From NCBI GenBank assembly GCA_011109175.1, contig RDEW01000024.1, forward strand, positions 153,942 through 176,306: a stretch of DNA of 22,365 nt. The letters run 5' to 3'. The notes below the pieces were generated by a model. The model did no database searches and was not told the DNA's origin. It worked only from the letters and a program-made list of their open reading frames with translations. Each line of letters begins with the position of its first letter. Positions within the stretch are counted from its first letter, which is position 1. This stretch comes from Dicyema japonicum. Taxonomy: Eukaryota > Dicyemida > Rhombozoa > Dicyemidae. Below, piece by piece: positions 1 to 9,400 of this stretch. Both the position numbers and the translations under genes were made by a program.

Positions 1-540
1 AATTGGCCTAATAAAATTAAAAAAGAGGTCAAGTACTGTAACATTTATTTTAGTATAACTGTTATGGCATGCGAAACCGTAATGGCATGTGACATTAAAT
101 CACAAATTCTAAGTTTTCAATATAATTCTGGATTCTGTAGTGGATTACGTTGAATGTCAATACTATGAACTGGAAAATATCGCTCAAGTTTAGAATAACT
201 ATATTGACTACCAATATACAACGAGGAATACTCCTTGAAGATAATCGTTTGTATTTGTCTGAATCTATAAATAGTTTTTTTTCCGTGAAATAGTAAATTA
301 TTTATAATCAACAAATTCCCTACTATTCCTACGTTTTTTTACTTATTGACAACTTGAAACTGCTGCAATGACGTGTTAACACTTGGAAGTATGATAGAAG
401 ATGCGACTTCATTAAGCCTTACGATGGATAGAACTTTAAGAAATCAGCAACAAATAGTTATTGCTTAGGAATAATGCCAAACTGTCTCATAGCTACAGAT
501 TGTTATTAGCACTATCTCAGGAATTATTATGGCTTAAAGA
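1..540. other. AT-rich stretch, no gene recognised
   Basis: The only longer open frame (117-314, minus) is polar and tyrosine/isoleucine rich and matches nothing I recognise. Up to 1448 the remaining sequence is AT-rich with stops in all frames, apart from the dispersed repeat at 541-700. I see no RNA gene. Confidence 0.5.
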
Positions 541-700
541 GTGACCGTCATCAGTGAACATTTCACTGCCGAAAGACTCATATTAACAAAAAGAAAAAAT
601 AAGTTAGAGCATTCCTTGGTTCTCCTTCTACGATAATGATAACTGTCCTTTACTTTAATAAAGTGTGTGCCCTATCTGGGTGAAGCCATGGTATTATGGT
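541..700 (+). repeat. Dispersed repeat family A, copy 1
   Basis: Contains the series gtcatcagtgaa, cactgc, attccttggttct, a short gap, then ctttactt and aataaagtgtgtg followed by ccctat. The same series in the same order recurs at 11908-12115 and in part at 11549-11640. It is diverged and non-coding, and the longest copy runs into ttattattatt, a microsatellite end typical of the 3' end of a retroposon. The family is unnamed to me. Confidence 0.6.
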
Positions 701-1448
701 TATACTCAAAGTGCAGTATTATTATCACAGGAACAGACAAATGTCAAATATACTAATTAAGAGACTATGATCCGACTGCCAATAGTGGTAAGATTCTGAT
801 GGTAAGAAAAAGATTGGGTAATCATTATGTAGCTCATCTAGTCCACACTTGACTTTCGTCTCATTAAAGCATCATATAGTAGTAATTTAAATATCAGGTC
901 CTGGCATAGGAATATTCGTTTGGAAATATCGTTCAAGTTTTTGACGATAAATTATTGAACAATAAAATTCTCTGATATCCTCATATGTGATTGAGACAAC
1001 GAGGTATTAAATGGCGTCACAAACTCAACAAAGTGAGCGGAAATAAATAACGACTAAGGATATGTTATTATATTAGTGTAAAGTTCAGCAAAACTAAAAT
1101 AAGTCAATTTGCTTACTGAAATTAATAAACATCCTTTAGAACTGTACAACTAACACCGGGATACTTAATTCAGAACATTCTGGGTTAAAGGAATAAGCGA
1201 ATTGGTCAGAAAATTATGATTGACATAAAATTCATATGAAATCAGATTTCAAGGAGAGACTATATCTATCAAAAAATAAAATCGGAAAAAACCTTTTCTT
1301 AGTCACCTTTAACGATGGAAAATGTGATTTTATTATAGAACAGCGTTTTTCAAAAAGTCCCCACAAAAATCCATGGGGTCGCGTTTATTTTAAATTTAAA
1401 ATAAAATGAAATTATATTTTAAAAATTTGATTATTATTTTTTCATAAT

Positions 1449-1460
1449 AAATTTATTGTG
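1449..1460. repeat. Target-site duplication, left copy
   Basis: The word aaatttattgtg directly precedes the truncated retroelement and is repeated after its A-run at 2063-2074. The leading As are ambiguous because they merge with the tail; the unambiguous core is tttattgtg. Confidence 0.65.
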
Positions 1461-2062
1461 TGCACCAAATCGAAGTGCAAATGTGGCTGTCTATCGGACG
1501 AACTGGGTCTCCACCTCCTCTCATGCCGGAGCGGAATTGGCAGATTTTCTCGACATTCGGCAATGAACGGCATCATTAAGAGGGCATTAGAATCGGCTGG
1601 ATTCCGTTGCCAGATCGAACCGACTGGTCTATTTGACAACGGAAGACGCCCTGACGGCATGACCTCCTTATTTTTTGAGCGAGGGCGAAACCTTGTATGG
1701 GATGTGACCTGTGTCTGCTCTTTCGCCCCAAGCAAAAAAAATTATTCACAGGGCAGACCTTCTTCTCAAGCAGAAAAAGTAAAAAATGCTAAATACTCGG
1801 ATATCAGCGACAGGTACATTTTCGCACCTGTCGCGATTGAAACTTCGGGGAACTTTGGCCCTAAAACGCTGAAGTTCCTGAACCATTTGGGAAAACTACT
1901 AACTGACAAAACTGGTGATCTTCGTGAGACGAGATGGCTCAAGGAGAGGCTCTCGTTGGCTGTTGTCCGTGGGAATAGCTTGTGCATCTCCCAACAGCTG
2001 AATTAAAATTAACTATTCTTTTTCCTTTTTCCTTATAAAGTATTTTTTAATAAAAAAAAAAA
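1461..2062 (+). mobile_element. 5'-truncated retroelement end with restriction-like endonuclease domain
   Basis: The open frame runs from the 5' end of the insertion to the TAA ending at 2006 (about 182 codons) and has no ATG at its start, so the 5' part is missing. It begins with a cysteine/histidine knuckle (CKCGC, then HLLSC), then RHSAMNGIIKRAL, then the PD-(D/E)XK-type signature GRRPDGMT followed by LVWDVTC, and ends in a helical tail with TGDLRETRWLKERLSLAV. This arrangement is known from C-termini of retroelements that use a restriction-like endonuclease, widespread in invertebrates. After the stop come an AATAAA-like signal and a run of A. The 12-bp word aaatttattgtg sits at both edges (1449-1460 and 2063-2074), as expected of a target-site duplication. 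It was probably inserted as a truncated copy and is a non-autonomous remnant. The frame is intact, so the insertion may be young or the domain may still be expressed. Confidence 0.8.
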
Positions 2063-2074
2063 AAATTTATTGTG

Positions 2075-2833
2075 CGTGTTTTTTGTGGGATTCTAATGAA
2101 CGTTTTTGGTCTGATTCCCATGTCAAATTTAGATTTACCAGACATCTACGATAATAATGATTACAAAAAAGCTCAGTATATTGAGAAATAACTCCATCAA
2201 ACTTTCCAAATCAAAGAGAAACAAAAATCTGTATTTCTGAATGTAAATCTCACACGTGAGCAGTTTTCTTCGAAACACAAAATCACGTCGCTTCTCCAAA
2301 AATTCTTCATTTTAAAGTAAGCAGTAGACATTCATATTATTCAAAAACAAACCATTTATTTACATCCTCAACGCTTGATGTCATGTGGTGCTGGTGCTAT
2401 TGAGTGCCTAATGAGAGTATAGGGCTGGCACGAAAAAGAATCATTTTATCTCACTTTACTGGTGGGGTTTCTAAAACTGCAAATAATTGACGTCTTTAAC
2501 CATTTATGCTGATTCTGGACGGACCCTGTTTCTTCTAAGTGGAAACTGAACACACTTAATTAATTGTATGATAGTATAAGGCTGGCACGAAAAAGAATCA
2601 TTTTATCTCACTTTACTGGTGGGGTTTCTAAAACTGCAAATAATTGACGTCTTTAACCATTTATGCTGATTCCGGACGGACCCTGTTTCTTCTAAGTGGA
2701 AACTGAACACACTTAATTAATTGTTTACTTTAGCTTCTTTCAATAAATTTAAAAATCTATTTTAACAGATTTTATTAAATCAAATTAAAAAAATGACCCG
2801 CAAGTAGCACTCATCGTCCTCTAATGGATTTCT
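2075..2833. other. Intergenic, with a tandem duplication
   Basis: Apart from the duplication at 2416-2724 I see no coding sequence or RNA gene here. One CACGTG palindrome lies at 2253. Confidence 0.45.
2416..2724. repeat. Near-exact 157-bp tandem duplication
   Basis: The segment starting ggctggcacg at 2423 is repeated from 2580 and runs to taattaattgt in both copies (ending 2567 and 2724). I see one mismatch in the body (gattctgg versus gattccgg). It is non-coding. Such a young duplication may be real or may be an assembly effect, as at the N joins elsewhere in the window. Confidence 0.85.
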
Positions 2834-3622
2834 TTGTGGTCAAATAGTGAGGATGATCTATTCATTTATTTCATTTGCACTTACATTTTCATAAAGGACG
2901 CTGTTACTTCCTCCTATACACGAGTCGAACGAGCAGTATCAAGGAACGATGAGTGCTGGAGACATACCAAAAAACTCGGCTCACTGCTAGGTGATGCTGA
3001 GGATATTTGTCAAAGGAAAATGCTGGTTACCATATACTTCAAAAAAATATACCACATTTGGATAAGGAAAAAACATGTATCACTGAAACTTCGTGTCAGA
3101 CTATACGACACGTTTGTTAAACCAATTTTGCTTTACAATTCCGGAACATGGGCATGTTCTAAAATTGATTTAGAGAAGCTAGATACTTTTCAACGAACGA
3201 ACTCCGCATGTTGATTGGAATTTTTTGGCCGAGAAAAAATTCAAATGAAAATCTACATTCACGATGTAAATCCAGACCACTAAGCACCGATGTTATTTTA
3301 TCGAGATGGCGACTATTTGGACATATCCTCAGACTGGACCCGACTACGCCATGTAACAGAATAATGGAAGAATATTTCTACTACGCCGGAAGTCACGGAT
3401 TTCGAGGCAGACCAAGAAACACACTTCCAACCTGCTTAAAAGATAACTACGAACAAAATAGTCGTAAATTGGTGACAGCGGACGATCTGGATGATGTTCG
3501 AATGAGGGCCAGGAACAAGATGGCGTGGGCGAGGATGGCGAGGAGGATGGCTGCAAAACATGGCTCAAGCGAACCCCTTTTAGGGCCACGCGAAAGAGCT
3601 TTTAACTAACTAACTAACTATA
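2834..3622 (+). pseudogene. LINE copy A, C-terminal part of ORF2 (broken)
   Basis: Only the post-reverse-transcriptase end of a non-LTR retrotransposon is left. The first frame (to 3214) has KKLGSLLGDAED, RLYDTFVKPILLYNSGTW and LEKLDTFQRTN, the thumb region that follows the RT palm in this lineage. A frame change near 3208 leads to a second frame (to 3609) with LSTDVILSRWRLFGHILR and FRGRPRNTLPT, the conserved C-terminal tail. The element ends in a (ctaa) microsatellite at 3603-3620, as many LINEs end in short tandem repeats. The same blocks occur in LINE copy B next door with clear divergence, so these are two insertions of related families. The RT palm and endonuclease are missing. Confidence 0.8.
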
Positions 3623-3644
3623 CAGAAAACGAATAACCAACAAA

Positions 3645-3977
3645 TTGGAGAATATTAACACGAACCAATCATGTTTAAACGTATGGAAAAACGTATCAAT
3701 GGCGATGCATAAAACATATGATGAAATGTATATGGAGATTCCAAGCTGGATAAATATGAATAGTGCAAGTCAAGATATCTCTAATCTAATCAAACTGCAG
3801 AGGCAAATTCGACTGCAAATACAGGGAAAGAAAACTATGAATAAATTTACAATAGATGAACTCAGGAAAGAAAAAGCAAGAATACATAAGTCAATAAAGA
3901 AAGCTGTGAGGACTGCTACTAGATGTGATGCCTTAAACAAATTAGAGCACCTGGAAGGGCTAAAGGGTAACAGGTGA
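3645..3977 (+). pseudogene. LINE B pre-RT linker
   Basis: A lysine-rich, helical region of about 110 codons (for example DELRKEKARIHKSIKKAVRT) that lies between endonuclease and RT in this kind of element. It stops at a TGA, after which the next 80 bases still show related coding (YYEAIRLLKCHNKKSTP), so the stop is a lesion and not the true end. The endonuclease expected upstream is absent here. Confidence 0.6.
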
Positions 3978-4058
3978 TACTACGAAGCCATCAGGCTACT
4001 TAAATGTCACAATAAAAAGAGTACCCCTATATTATACGACCAAAATGAACGATGAATA

Positions 4059-4831
4059 ATGAACCCATCTGAAATTGCCGAGTTGGTTATTGATCACTTC
4101 AGGTCGGGGCTAAATACGACTCAGAATGTGATTTCGGCATTCATTTGTGGATCCGGTGAACTGAGAATGAGGATTGCACCTTATGAGGTGAAATTAGCAT
4201 GTGAGAGGCTGAAACCTGATAAAAGTGCGGGCCCATATGGACTACGTCCTGAACTATTCAAACACGGCGGTGATTACCTCTACGAAATCATTGCGTTGAT
4301 CATGAACAAAATGTTTGAAGAACGTGTGTTGTTAACCATTGGAGAGGGTTATTTGATTCCGGTTCCAAAACCAAATAAGCAGAAAGGAAAAGTAACAAAC
4401 TTGAGACTATTCAAACACGGCGGTGATTACCTCTACGAAATCATTGCGTTGATCATGAACAAAATGTTTGAAGAACGTGTGTTGTTACCCATTGGAGAGG
4501 GTTATTTGATTCCGGTTCCAAAACCAAATAAGCAGAAAGGAAAAGTAACAAACTTGAGACTGATCATTTTAATGAATGTTATCAGGAAGATCCTGGCTAT
4601 TATCACTCTCGAACGTGTAAGAAAGAATTTGGAAGCATATCTTTTTACCATACCTTAGTCGAGGGGAGATCAACGGCAGACGTCTTATGGAGCCTAAAAT
4701 GGAGATGTTCAACCATTCGAAGATTTAGAACATCTTTTGGGATCCTTGGGATTGACATATCGAAAGCGTTTGATTCAGTTAACTGTTGTAAACTATTGGA
4801 ATTTATCACGGGTCTATTCGACGCCTCGTAG
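4059..4831 (+). pseudogene. LINE B reverse transcriptase, fingers and palm motif A
   Basis: RT motifs 0-2 are seen as LACERLKPDKSAGPYGLRPELF and the following YLIPVPKP and NLRLIILMNVIRKIL. The last block keeps the spacing of the usual LRPISLLN.. motif, with changed residues. After a frame change near 4657 the frame continues with EGRSTADVLWSLKW and the palm motif A, GIDISKAFDSVN, which holds the first catalytic Asp. It then meets a TAG at 4829. A 153-bp in-frame duplication doubles the segment between motif 1 and motif 2. Confidence 0.85.
4253..4558 (+). repeat. 153-bp in-frame tandem duplication inside the RT
   Basis: Two copies (4253-4405 and 4406-4558) of 51 codons each, from LFKHGGDYLYEI to KGKVTNLR. 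I find one substitution, acc versus ccc, giving LLTIGEG versus LLPIGEG. The duplication splits conserved motif 1 from motif 2 and would not be expected in an active enzyme. Confidence 0.9.
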
Positions 4832-4837
4832 GTTTCG

Positions 4838-5475
4838 ATGATTAGGGCACTACTGGCTGAAACACAACTAACTGTTAAAATTGGAAATACTCAAGCCATG
4901 CCATTTTCGACAAATACTGGGACTCCACAAGGAGGTCTATTGTCTCCTCTCCTCTTTGTTGCATATCTTGAGTCTGCGCTACGGGATCTCAAGCCTTTTA
5001 TTGTGGAGAAAACTAGCATCCTAGCTTATACAGATGATGTGGACTTCGTCTCGCAAAATGGGGAGGCCCTATTGGGATTACTCGAGACGGCACCAAGAGT
5101 ATTCGAAAAATGGTCACTAAATATCAACAAAGACAAGACAGAGCTGACAACTTTGATGAGGAAGGAATCTATTCTGGAAGAGCATTGGCGAAAGGTTAAA
5201 AAGCTGGGATCCCTGCTTGGAGATAAAGAAGACATCATTGCACGGAAGATTAAAGCAAATACGGCCTTATACAACTTGAGAAGAAATTGGTTTCTAAGAA
5301 AGAAGGGCTTGAATCGAGAGACCAGAACTCGACTATACAATTCGTTAGTCAAACCAATACTCCTATATAATGCAAGTTCTTAATCATTAACCCTAAATGA
5401 CATTGAAAAACTAAACTCCTTCCATCGGGAACAACTACGGAAGATTCATTCGTGCTGGGACCGAATGAGAACAAG
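4838..5475 (+). pseudogene. LINE B reverse transcriptase, palm B-D and thumb
   Basis: Contains motif B GTPQGGLLSPLLF, motif C as AYTDDVDF (the YxDD-type catalytic pair, with AYTDD where AYADD is common), motif D WSLNINKDKTE, and the thumb with KKLGSLLGDKEDI and RLYNSLVKPILLYN. A TAA at 5381 interrupts the frame, which then continues in phase (LNDIEKLNSFHREQLRKIHS) up to the N at 5476. The catalytic residues of this half are intact. Confidence 0.9.
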
Positions 5476-5476
5476 N
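5476..5476. other. Assembly join (single N) inside LINE B
   Basis: The 60 bases before the N (5416-5475) recur at 5601-5660 with five mismatches. The sequence between belongs to a different domain of the LINE, so the join is artificial or marks a rearranged copy. Confidence 0.8.
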
Positions 5477-5600
5477 CCTGGAACGCTGTTAGGAAACTTC
5501 TGTCGGTCAAACGATTTGTTCTTATGTAATACAGCATTCGCTCACGCTGCAAGACATATGACGACTTGGTGTGGGACAACCAAGAAAAATAACGGAGAAA
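5477..5600 (+). pseudogene. Displaced APE-type endonuclease fragment of a LINE
   Basis: The peptide LLGNFCRSNDLFLCNTAFAH followed by RHMTTWCGTTKK matches the part of apurinic-type LINE endonucleases usually seen as LxxFxxxNxLxxxNTxFxHxxxxxxTW, just before the NQIDY block. In an intact element this lies before the RT, whereas here it sits inside the thumb/C-terminal region directly after the N. It shows that this LINE family carries an APE endonuclease. Confidence 0.75.
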
Positions 5601-5649
5601 TTCCTTCCATCGTGGACAACTATGGAAGATTCATTCGTGTTGGGACCGT

Positions 5650-5946
5650 ATGAGAACAAGAAGTCGAGAACTATACTCTATTACGTCTTCTAAACCGATT
5701 TCACTAGACATCATGGAATTTCGTTGGAGCCTATTTGGACACATCCTACGGGGAAATATCGAAACTCCAGCTAATGTTGCCATGGAGGAATACTTTCAAA
5801 CCGAGGAGGTGAAGTTCCGAGGACGTCCGAGAGCATCACTGGCCACGACACTGAATGAAGAGAATAGGATTATCTCTAACTACGGGAGATGTGGATTACT
5901 TGAGGGATTTGGCTCAGGATCGTGGAAAGTGGAGAAAATTAACTAA
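5650..5946 (+). pseudogene. LINE B C-terminal tail
   Basis: About 98 codons with ISLDIMEFRWSLFGHILRG, METPANVAMEEYF-like spacing (IETPANVAMEEYF) and FRGRPRASLATTL. This is the same block as in copy A at 3270-3440. Copy A and copy B differ at many positions but keep the motif order. It is followed by AT-rich sequence and a (taa) tail. Confidence 0.8.
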
Positions 5947-6025
5947 AAAATTAATGTTTGGTACTGCACCGGTTTTGTCATTTTCAATGGCAAGACGTTG
6001 TGCTTTATAATAATAATATATTTAA

Positions 6026-6253
6026 TATACAAAATTATTATCACGTTAGTGTGTTTAAAATTTGATTTTTTTGATTAACATTCCTAACTTTTTTTATCTT
6101 TGAGACATGTCGTTATTGGACGTTTGCTTAGTTAAGTGTTATACAAAATTATTATCACGTTAGTGTGTTTAAAATTTGATTTTTTTGATTAACATTCCTA
6201 ACTTTTTTTATCTTTGAGACATGTCGTTATTGGACGTTTGCTTAGTTAAGTGT
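6026..6253. repeat. Exact 114-bp tandem duplication
   Basis: The segment starting tatacaaaattattatc at 6026 is repeated without a visible mismatch from 6140, both copies ending in gttaagtgt (6139 and 6253). It lies immediately 3' of the LINE B tail and is non-coding. Confidence 0.9.
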
Positions 6254-6688
6254 AGTCGCTTCATAAAAAATTTTCATTTTCTTGATTATCAATTCGATTA
6301 TTTTTTGCATTATGTCAAAAATATTTTCATTATTCTGGGTCAGTGATGTAATCAATCATATCCTTTCCGGACCAGGACCACCAATGACACTAAAGGACCT
6401 GTGAGAGCGCCAAACACTTCGAGCTGGAGAATTGATGGCAGCCAGCCTCCTAATAGTTAGTAAGGCACGTGCTCCATTTCATGGATTTGATCTCGAAAAT
6501 CTTATTTTTGACAAACTTAGTGACCTGCCCACGTGTTATCGCTATCGTCGATTTGATTACTGATATATGATTTTTCAACTTCTTTAACTAGGAGATTTAC
6601 CACGTGGGAGGTTCCCAACTTTCATCTGATATAAAGATCTCATATTACTTCATTTGGGCTTACTTATAGAGTTAATTAGGGTTTACTA
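6254..6688. other. No gene recognised
   Basis: This stretch includes a moderately GC-rich part (6380-6480) without a sustained open frame, and three CACGTG palindromes at 6466, 6530 and 6601. I see no RNA gene. Confidence 0.4.
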
Positions 6689-6880
6689 AATTCCCAAGGA
6701 TGGAATAAGACCCGTCCTTCCCAAAAATCGCGTTCATTCATATCCGCCATTGTGGAAACCCTTCCTTTCAGAGTNAATTCCCAAGGATGGAATAAGACCC
6801 GTCCTTCCCAAAAATCACGTTCATTCATATCCGCCATTGTGAAAACCCTTTCTTTAGAGTAGGGAAGAGAGAATCTTTTT
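6689..6880 (+). repeat. Dispersed repeat family B, doubled across an N
   Basis: The block aattcccaaggatgg ... catatccgccattgtg ... occurs at 6689-6774 and, after the N at 6775, again at 6776-6860, followed by gggaagagagaatctttt. The series aattccc/catatccgc/tgtggaa/aagag/atctttt is found once more at 20213-20325, so it is a dispersed repeat and not unique DNA. The local doubling across the N is probably an assembly effect. Confidence 0.65.
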
Positions 6881-6896
6881 TTTGCCGACCGAGCAA

Positions 6897-7633
6897 TAGG
6901 CGTCTCCTGAGACTGGTAACCAATGACGCCTAATAAGTTTGATGTGCTCTTTCCAGTTTAGTGTCAATGACTCTTNCTGGTAATCAATGACGCCTAATAA
7001 GTTTGATGTGCTCATTCCAGTTTAGTGTCAATGACTCTTCGCCTTTTTTGACTCAATCTCATGAAATATCAAAAAATACTCTTTTCTTCTCCCATTCAGA
7101 ATTTACTGTCCGTGAGGTTCTGATTGCTTCACGGAATTTATATTTATATTCAACGGGTTGCTTTCCAACGTCTTGTGAGGGCAGTAACCTGGATGTATTG
7201 GTCTTAGTTGACATTGTAGTAATTCCCTAGCATTCAGAACATTTTTTGAACGAAACAAGATAAATGGGTGATAGGACAATGACATTGTCACGTNAGCACT
7301 AGGCGTCTCCTGAGACTGGTAACCAATGACGCCTAATAAGTTTGATGTGCTCTTTCCAGTTTAGTGTCAATGACTCTTCGCCTTTTTTGGCTCAATCTCA
7401 TGAAATATCAAAGAATACTCTTTTCTTCTCCCATTCAGAATTTACTGTCCGTGAGGTTTTGATTGCTTCACGGAATCTATATTTATATTCAACGGGTTGC
7501 TTTCCAACGTCTTCGTGGGGCAGTAACCTGGATGTATTGGTCTTAGCTGACATTGTAGTAATTCCCTAGCATTCAGAACATTTTTTGAACAAAACGAGAA
7601 AAATGGGTGATAGGACAATGACATTGTCACGTG
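6897..7633. repeat. Nested direct duplications with N at 6976 and 7294
   Basis: A segment beginning ggcgtctcctgagactgg at about 6899 recurs at 7302. Copy 1 is itself broken by the N at 6976, where 63 bases (6913-6975) are repeated after the N (6977-7039). Copy 2 runs from 7300 to 7633 and diverges from copy 1 by a few per cent. The open frames inside (7003-7230 and 7342-7569) are paralogous by duplication and have no recognisable domain. The pattern fits allelic or overlapping contigs joined end to end. Confidence 0.75.
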
Positions 7634-8731
7634 GGAGAGAATGGAATGGGAGTTTCCTCAAACATGATGCTTTCCTTTCGGTCCTACACAATTGAGATTT
7701 GTTCAGATTTAGTAGAGAGTCTCGGGTTTCCACCTTCACGCCAACCATTTGGTTTGCTTTCATTATTGAACGACTTGTCTTTTGTGTCATTCTGACTTTC
7801 AAGGGTAACTCTGGCTTTTTCAGAATATGGCTTTTCAATACTTTGTTTAATTTTGATAGCGACAACCCACAATTTGACGCTCATGAGCTATGCCAAATCG
7901 AAAAATACCTGTGTTTCAGCCTTTCTCTCACCAAAACAGTCATAATGCAGACAATTTTTTAAATGATTAACACAAACACATATATTTGGAGTTATATCGC
8001 AGGGTGACTGAGTTCAACGAGAGCCAGGCAAAAGGCCTGATGACTCCTAGTTCGAATCTCGCTACTATACATTTCAACTTAAGGTTCCATGCATCTATGA
8101 GGCTTTCGCTTAACGAGGGACAGCGTCGATATTCGATTTAATGATTTTAAATATAACAATTCCACATTCAAATGGAAGTTATCGTCTAAATATCTTTGAA
8201 ATGTCATCGTCATCAAGTTGTATTCAAAATTATGTATTTTTGAAAATAATTATGGAATCCTCAAGACCTTATAAATTCTTCGCATTGTGTCGTGAATAGC
8301 TTTTAGTAATTCTGAAGATTCTCTGCAGAATATGTTTTATAAGCAACTCTACACGGGATAATACAACACCCTCGGCAATTGACTGAGGATTACTATCCCT
8401 TTCTAGCAGTTTTTTTAAAAGATTTTAGAAAATTCGATTCTTATTATGGTGATTGAAGATGTTACATTTTACGTGTTCTAATAAACTAGATGGCTTTATC
8501 GCTTCGTTAGAAAGATCCATACCACATATCGAACACATGGGCTTAAGTGGATCCTTTGGAGTTTGAGTAAATTCAAGTGACAAATAGTTCTCTTTAAATT
8601 ATTTTATTTTTTAACAAGTACCACCATAAAAAAGTTGCGCTCTAAATTAATTAAATTATTTAAAATAAATTTGATTTAATATTTGATTTAAAATTTCCAA
8701 ATTTATTTAACCAACAATAAAAAGTTAATTT
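7634..8731. other. No gene recognised; weak tRNA-like sequence
   Basis: Open frames on both strands at 7684-7962 overlap each other and none has a recognisable domain. At about 8010-8072 there is a TTCGAAT loop with flanking bases (tagttcgaatctcgc) reminiscent of a tRNA T-arm, but the stems do not pair well, so I take it as a decayed tRNA-like repeat and not a tRNA. 8380-8730 is AT-rich. Confidence 0.4.
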
Positions 8732-8883
8732 TTAATATCCTTCCTCGCCTGCCTGTTGGCCAGCCTCCTCAGGCAGGTTCGATTCTGGTTGCTGAAACAA
8801 CTCCGAGAGCGCCTTGTCCAATTGAACCCTCTGCCCATATGGCATCTCCGGGCTTTGCTTCCTATAATCCAGTGTCAGGCTTT
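8732..8883 (-). CDS. Orphan GC-rich 3'-terminal exon, unknown protein
   Basis: The minus strand reads LTLDYRKQSPEMPYGQRVQL, then DKALSELFQQPESNLPEE, then AGQQAGEEGY and TAA (8732-8734). It is far more GC-rich than the poly-A/T sequence on both sides, and its composition (Q, E, P, acidic end) is protein-like. The 5' edge is preceded by tatag, a plausible splice acceptor; an internal ATG at 8845 is the alternative start. I do not recognise the family and find no upstream exon within reach, so it may be the last exon of a gene with distant exons, or a fragment of a mobile element. Confidence 0.4.
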
Positions 8884-8929
8884 CTATATTTAATATTTGA
8901 TTAATTTATTTAAAAAATATATCTTAATT

Positions 8930-9085
8930 AAGGCGATTTTTGTCAATAAAGTCAAAAATTGACATGTTCTTTAAATTGATGAAAAATTACAAAAATGTAG
9001 TTTTTAGTCAAAAATATAATATTACTCAAAAGTTATAAAGTCAAAAAAAGTCAAAATTTAAATTTTAAGGTCAATAAAGTCAAAA
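8930..9085. repeat. Low-complexity gtcaataaagtcaaaa-type array
   Basis: Short words gtcaataaagtcaaaa, tagtcaaaaatat, aagtcaaaaaaagtc and ggtcaataaagtcaaa recur irregularly. This is a degenerate AT-rich simple repeat with no coding potential. Confidence 0.55.
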
Positions 9086-9092
9086 TTTTTTA

Positions 9093-9400
9093 TTGTTAAA
9101 TTTTTCTGATTTCACTGAGTGTTTTCATTCACTCTGTCATCCTCTACAAACCCTGACATCAGAAGACTCAGTTGACACATGTGAACCCTTCGACTTGATT
9201 CCCAGAAAAAATCTTATTTGGAATATATTTCAGACAGACATTCCTGGGAATTTTAACTATGTTTGGTTACTTTCTTATCGGTCGAAAGGTACAAATCTGC
9301 CTCTCGACTATTTCCTAATGAGGTACTCCAAGGTTCATCACTATCGCCTCAACTTTTAAACTTATTCTTGGCTGGCATTCTGATAGAGGGAAAAAAATAA
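9093..9400 (+). pseudogene. Reverse-transcriptase fragment of another LINE lineage
   Basis: One frame has a decayed RT palm motif A region, DTCEPFDLIPRKNLIWNIFQ then TDIPGNF (compare AFDxIPRxxLI). In another frame the palm motif B follows at 9320-9391: EVLQGSSLSPQLLNLFLAGI, with the QGSSLSPxLLNLF core. The two are in the right order and distance for an RT but in different frames, so the copy is broken. The motif B differs from that of LINE A/B (GTPQGGLLSP), so this is a separate lineage. No YxDD box is visible downstream. Confidence 0.6.

Larger units (their letters stand above)
3645..6020 (+). mobile_element. LINE copy B, APE-type non-LTR retrotransposon (decayed)
   Basis: The reading frame runs from a pre-RT helical linker (3645-3977) through the RT (4059-5383) to the C-terminal tail (5650-5946), but is broken by stops at 3975, 4829 and 5381 and a frame change near 4657. 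A fragment of an apurinic-type endonuclease sits out of place at 5477-5600. After the last stop the element ends in (taa) units near 6007-6020. The gene order and the LSLLGD, FGHILR and RGRPR blocks match copy A. I place it in the RTE-like/related APE LINE assemblage but cannot name the clade. It is non-functional as read. Confidence 0.85.

Noticed and set aside
117-314. 65-codon minus-strand open frame
   Set aside because: Low-complexity AT-driven composition, no domain, no splice or promoter support.
1442-1987. Minus-strand frames opposite the retroelement endonuclease
   Set aside because: Shadows of the strongly supported plus-strand frame with the RPDGMT...LVWDVT motif.
3344-3589. Minus-strand frame opposite LINE copy A
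   Set aside because: Shadow of the conserved FGHILR...RGRPR tail on the plus strand.
7003-7630. Pairs of open frames on both strands in two copies
   Set aside because: They are duplicated only because the DNA is duplicated around N characters, and neither strand has a recognisable protein.
8010-8072. Possible tRNA gene (ttcgaat loop)
   Set aside because: T-arm and anticodon stems do not pair and no acceptor stem can be drawn.
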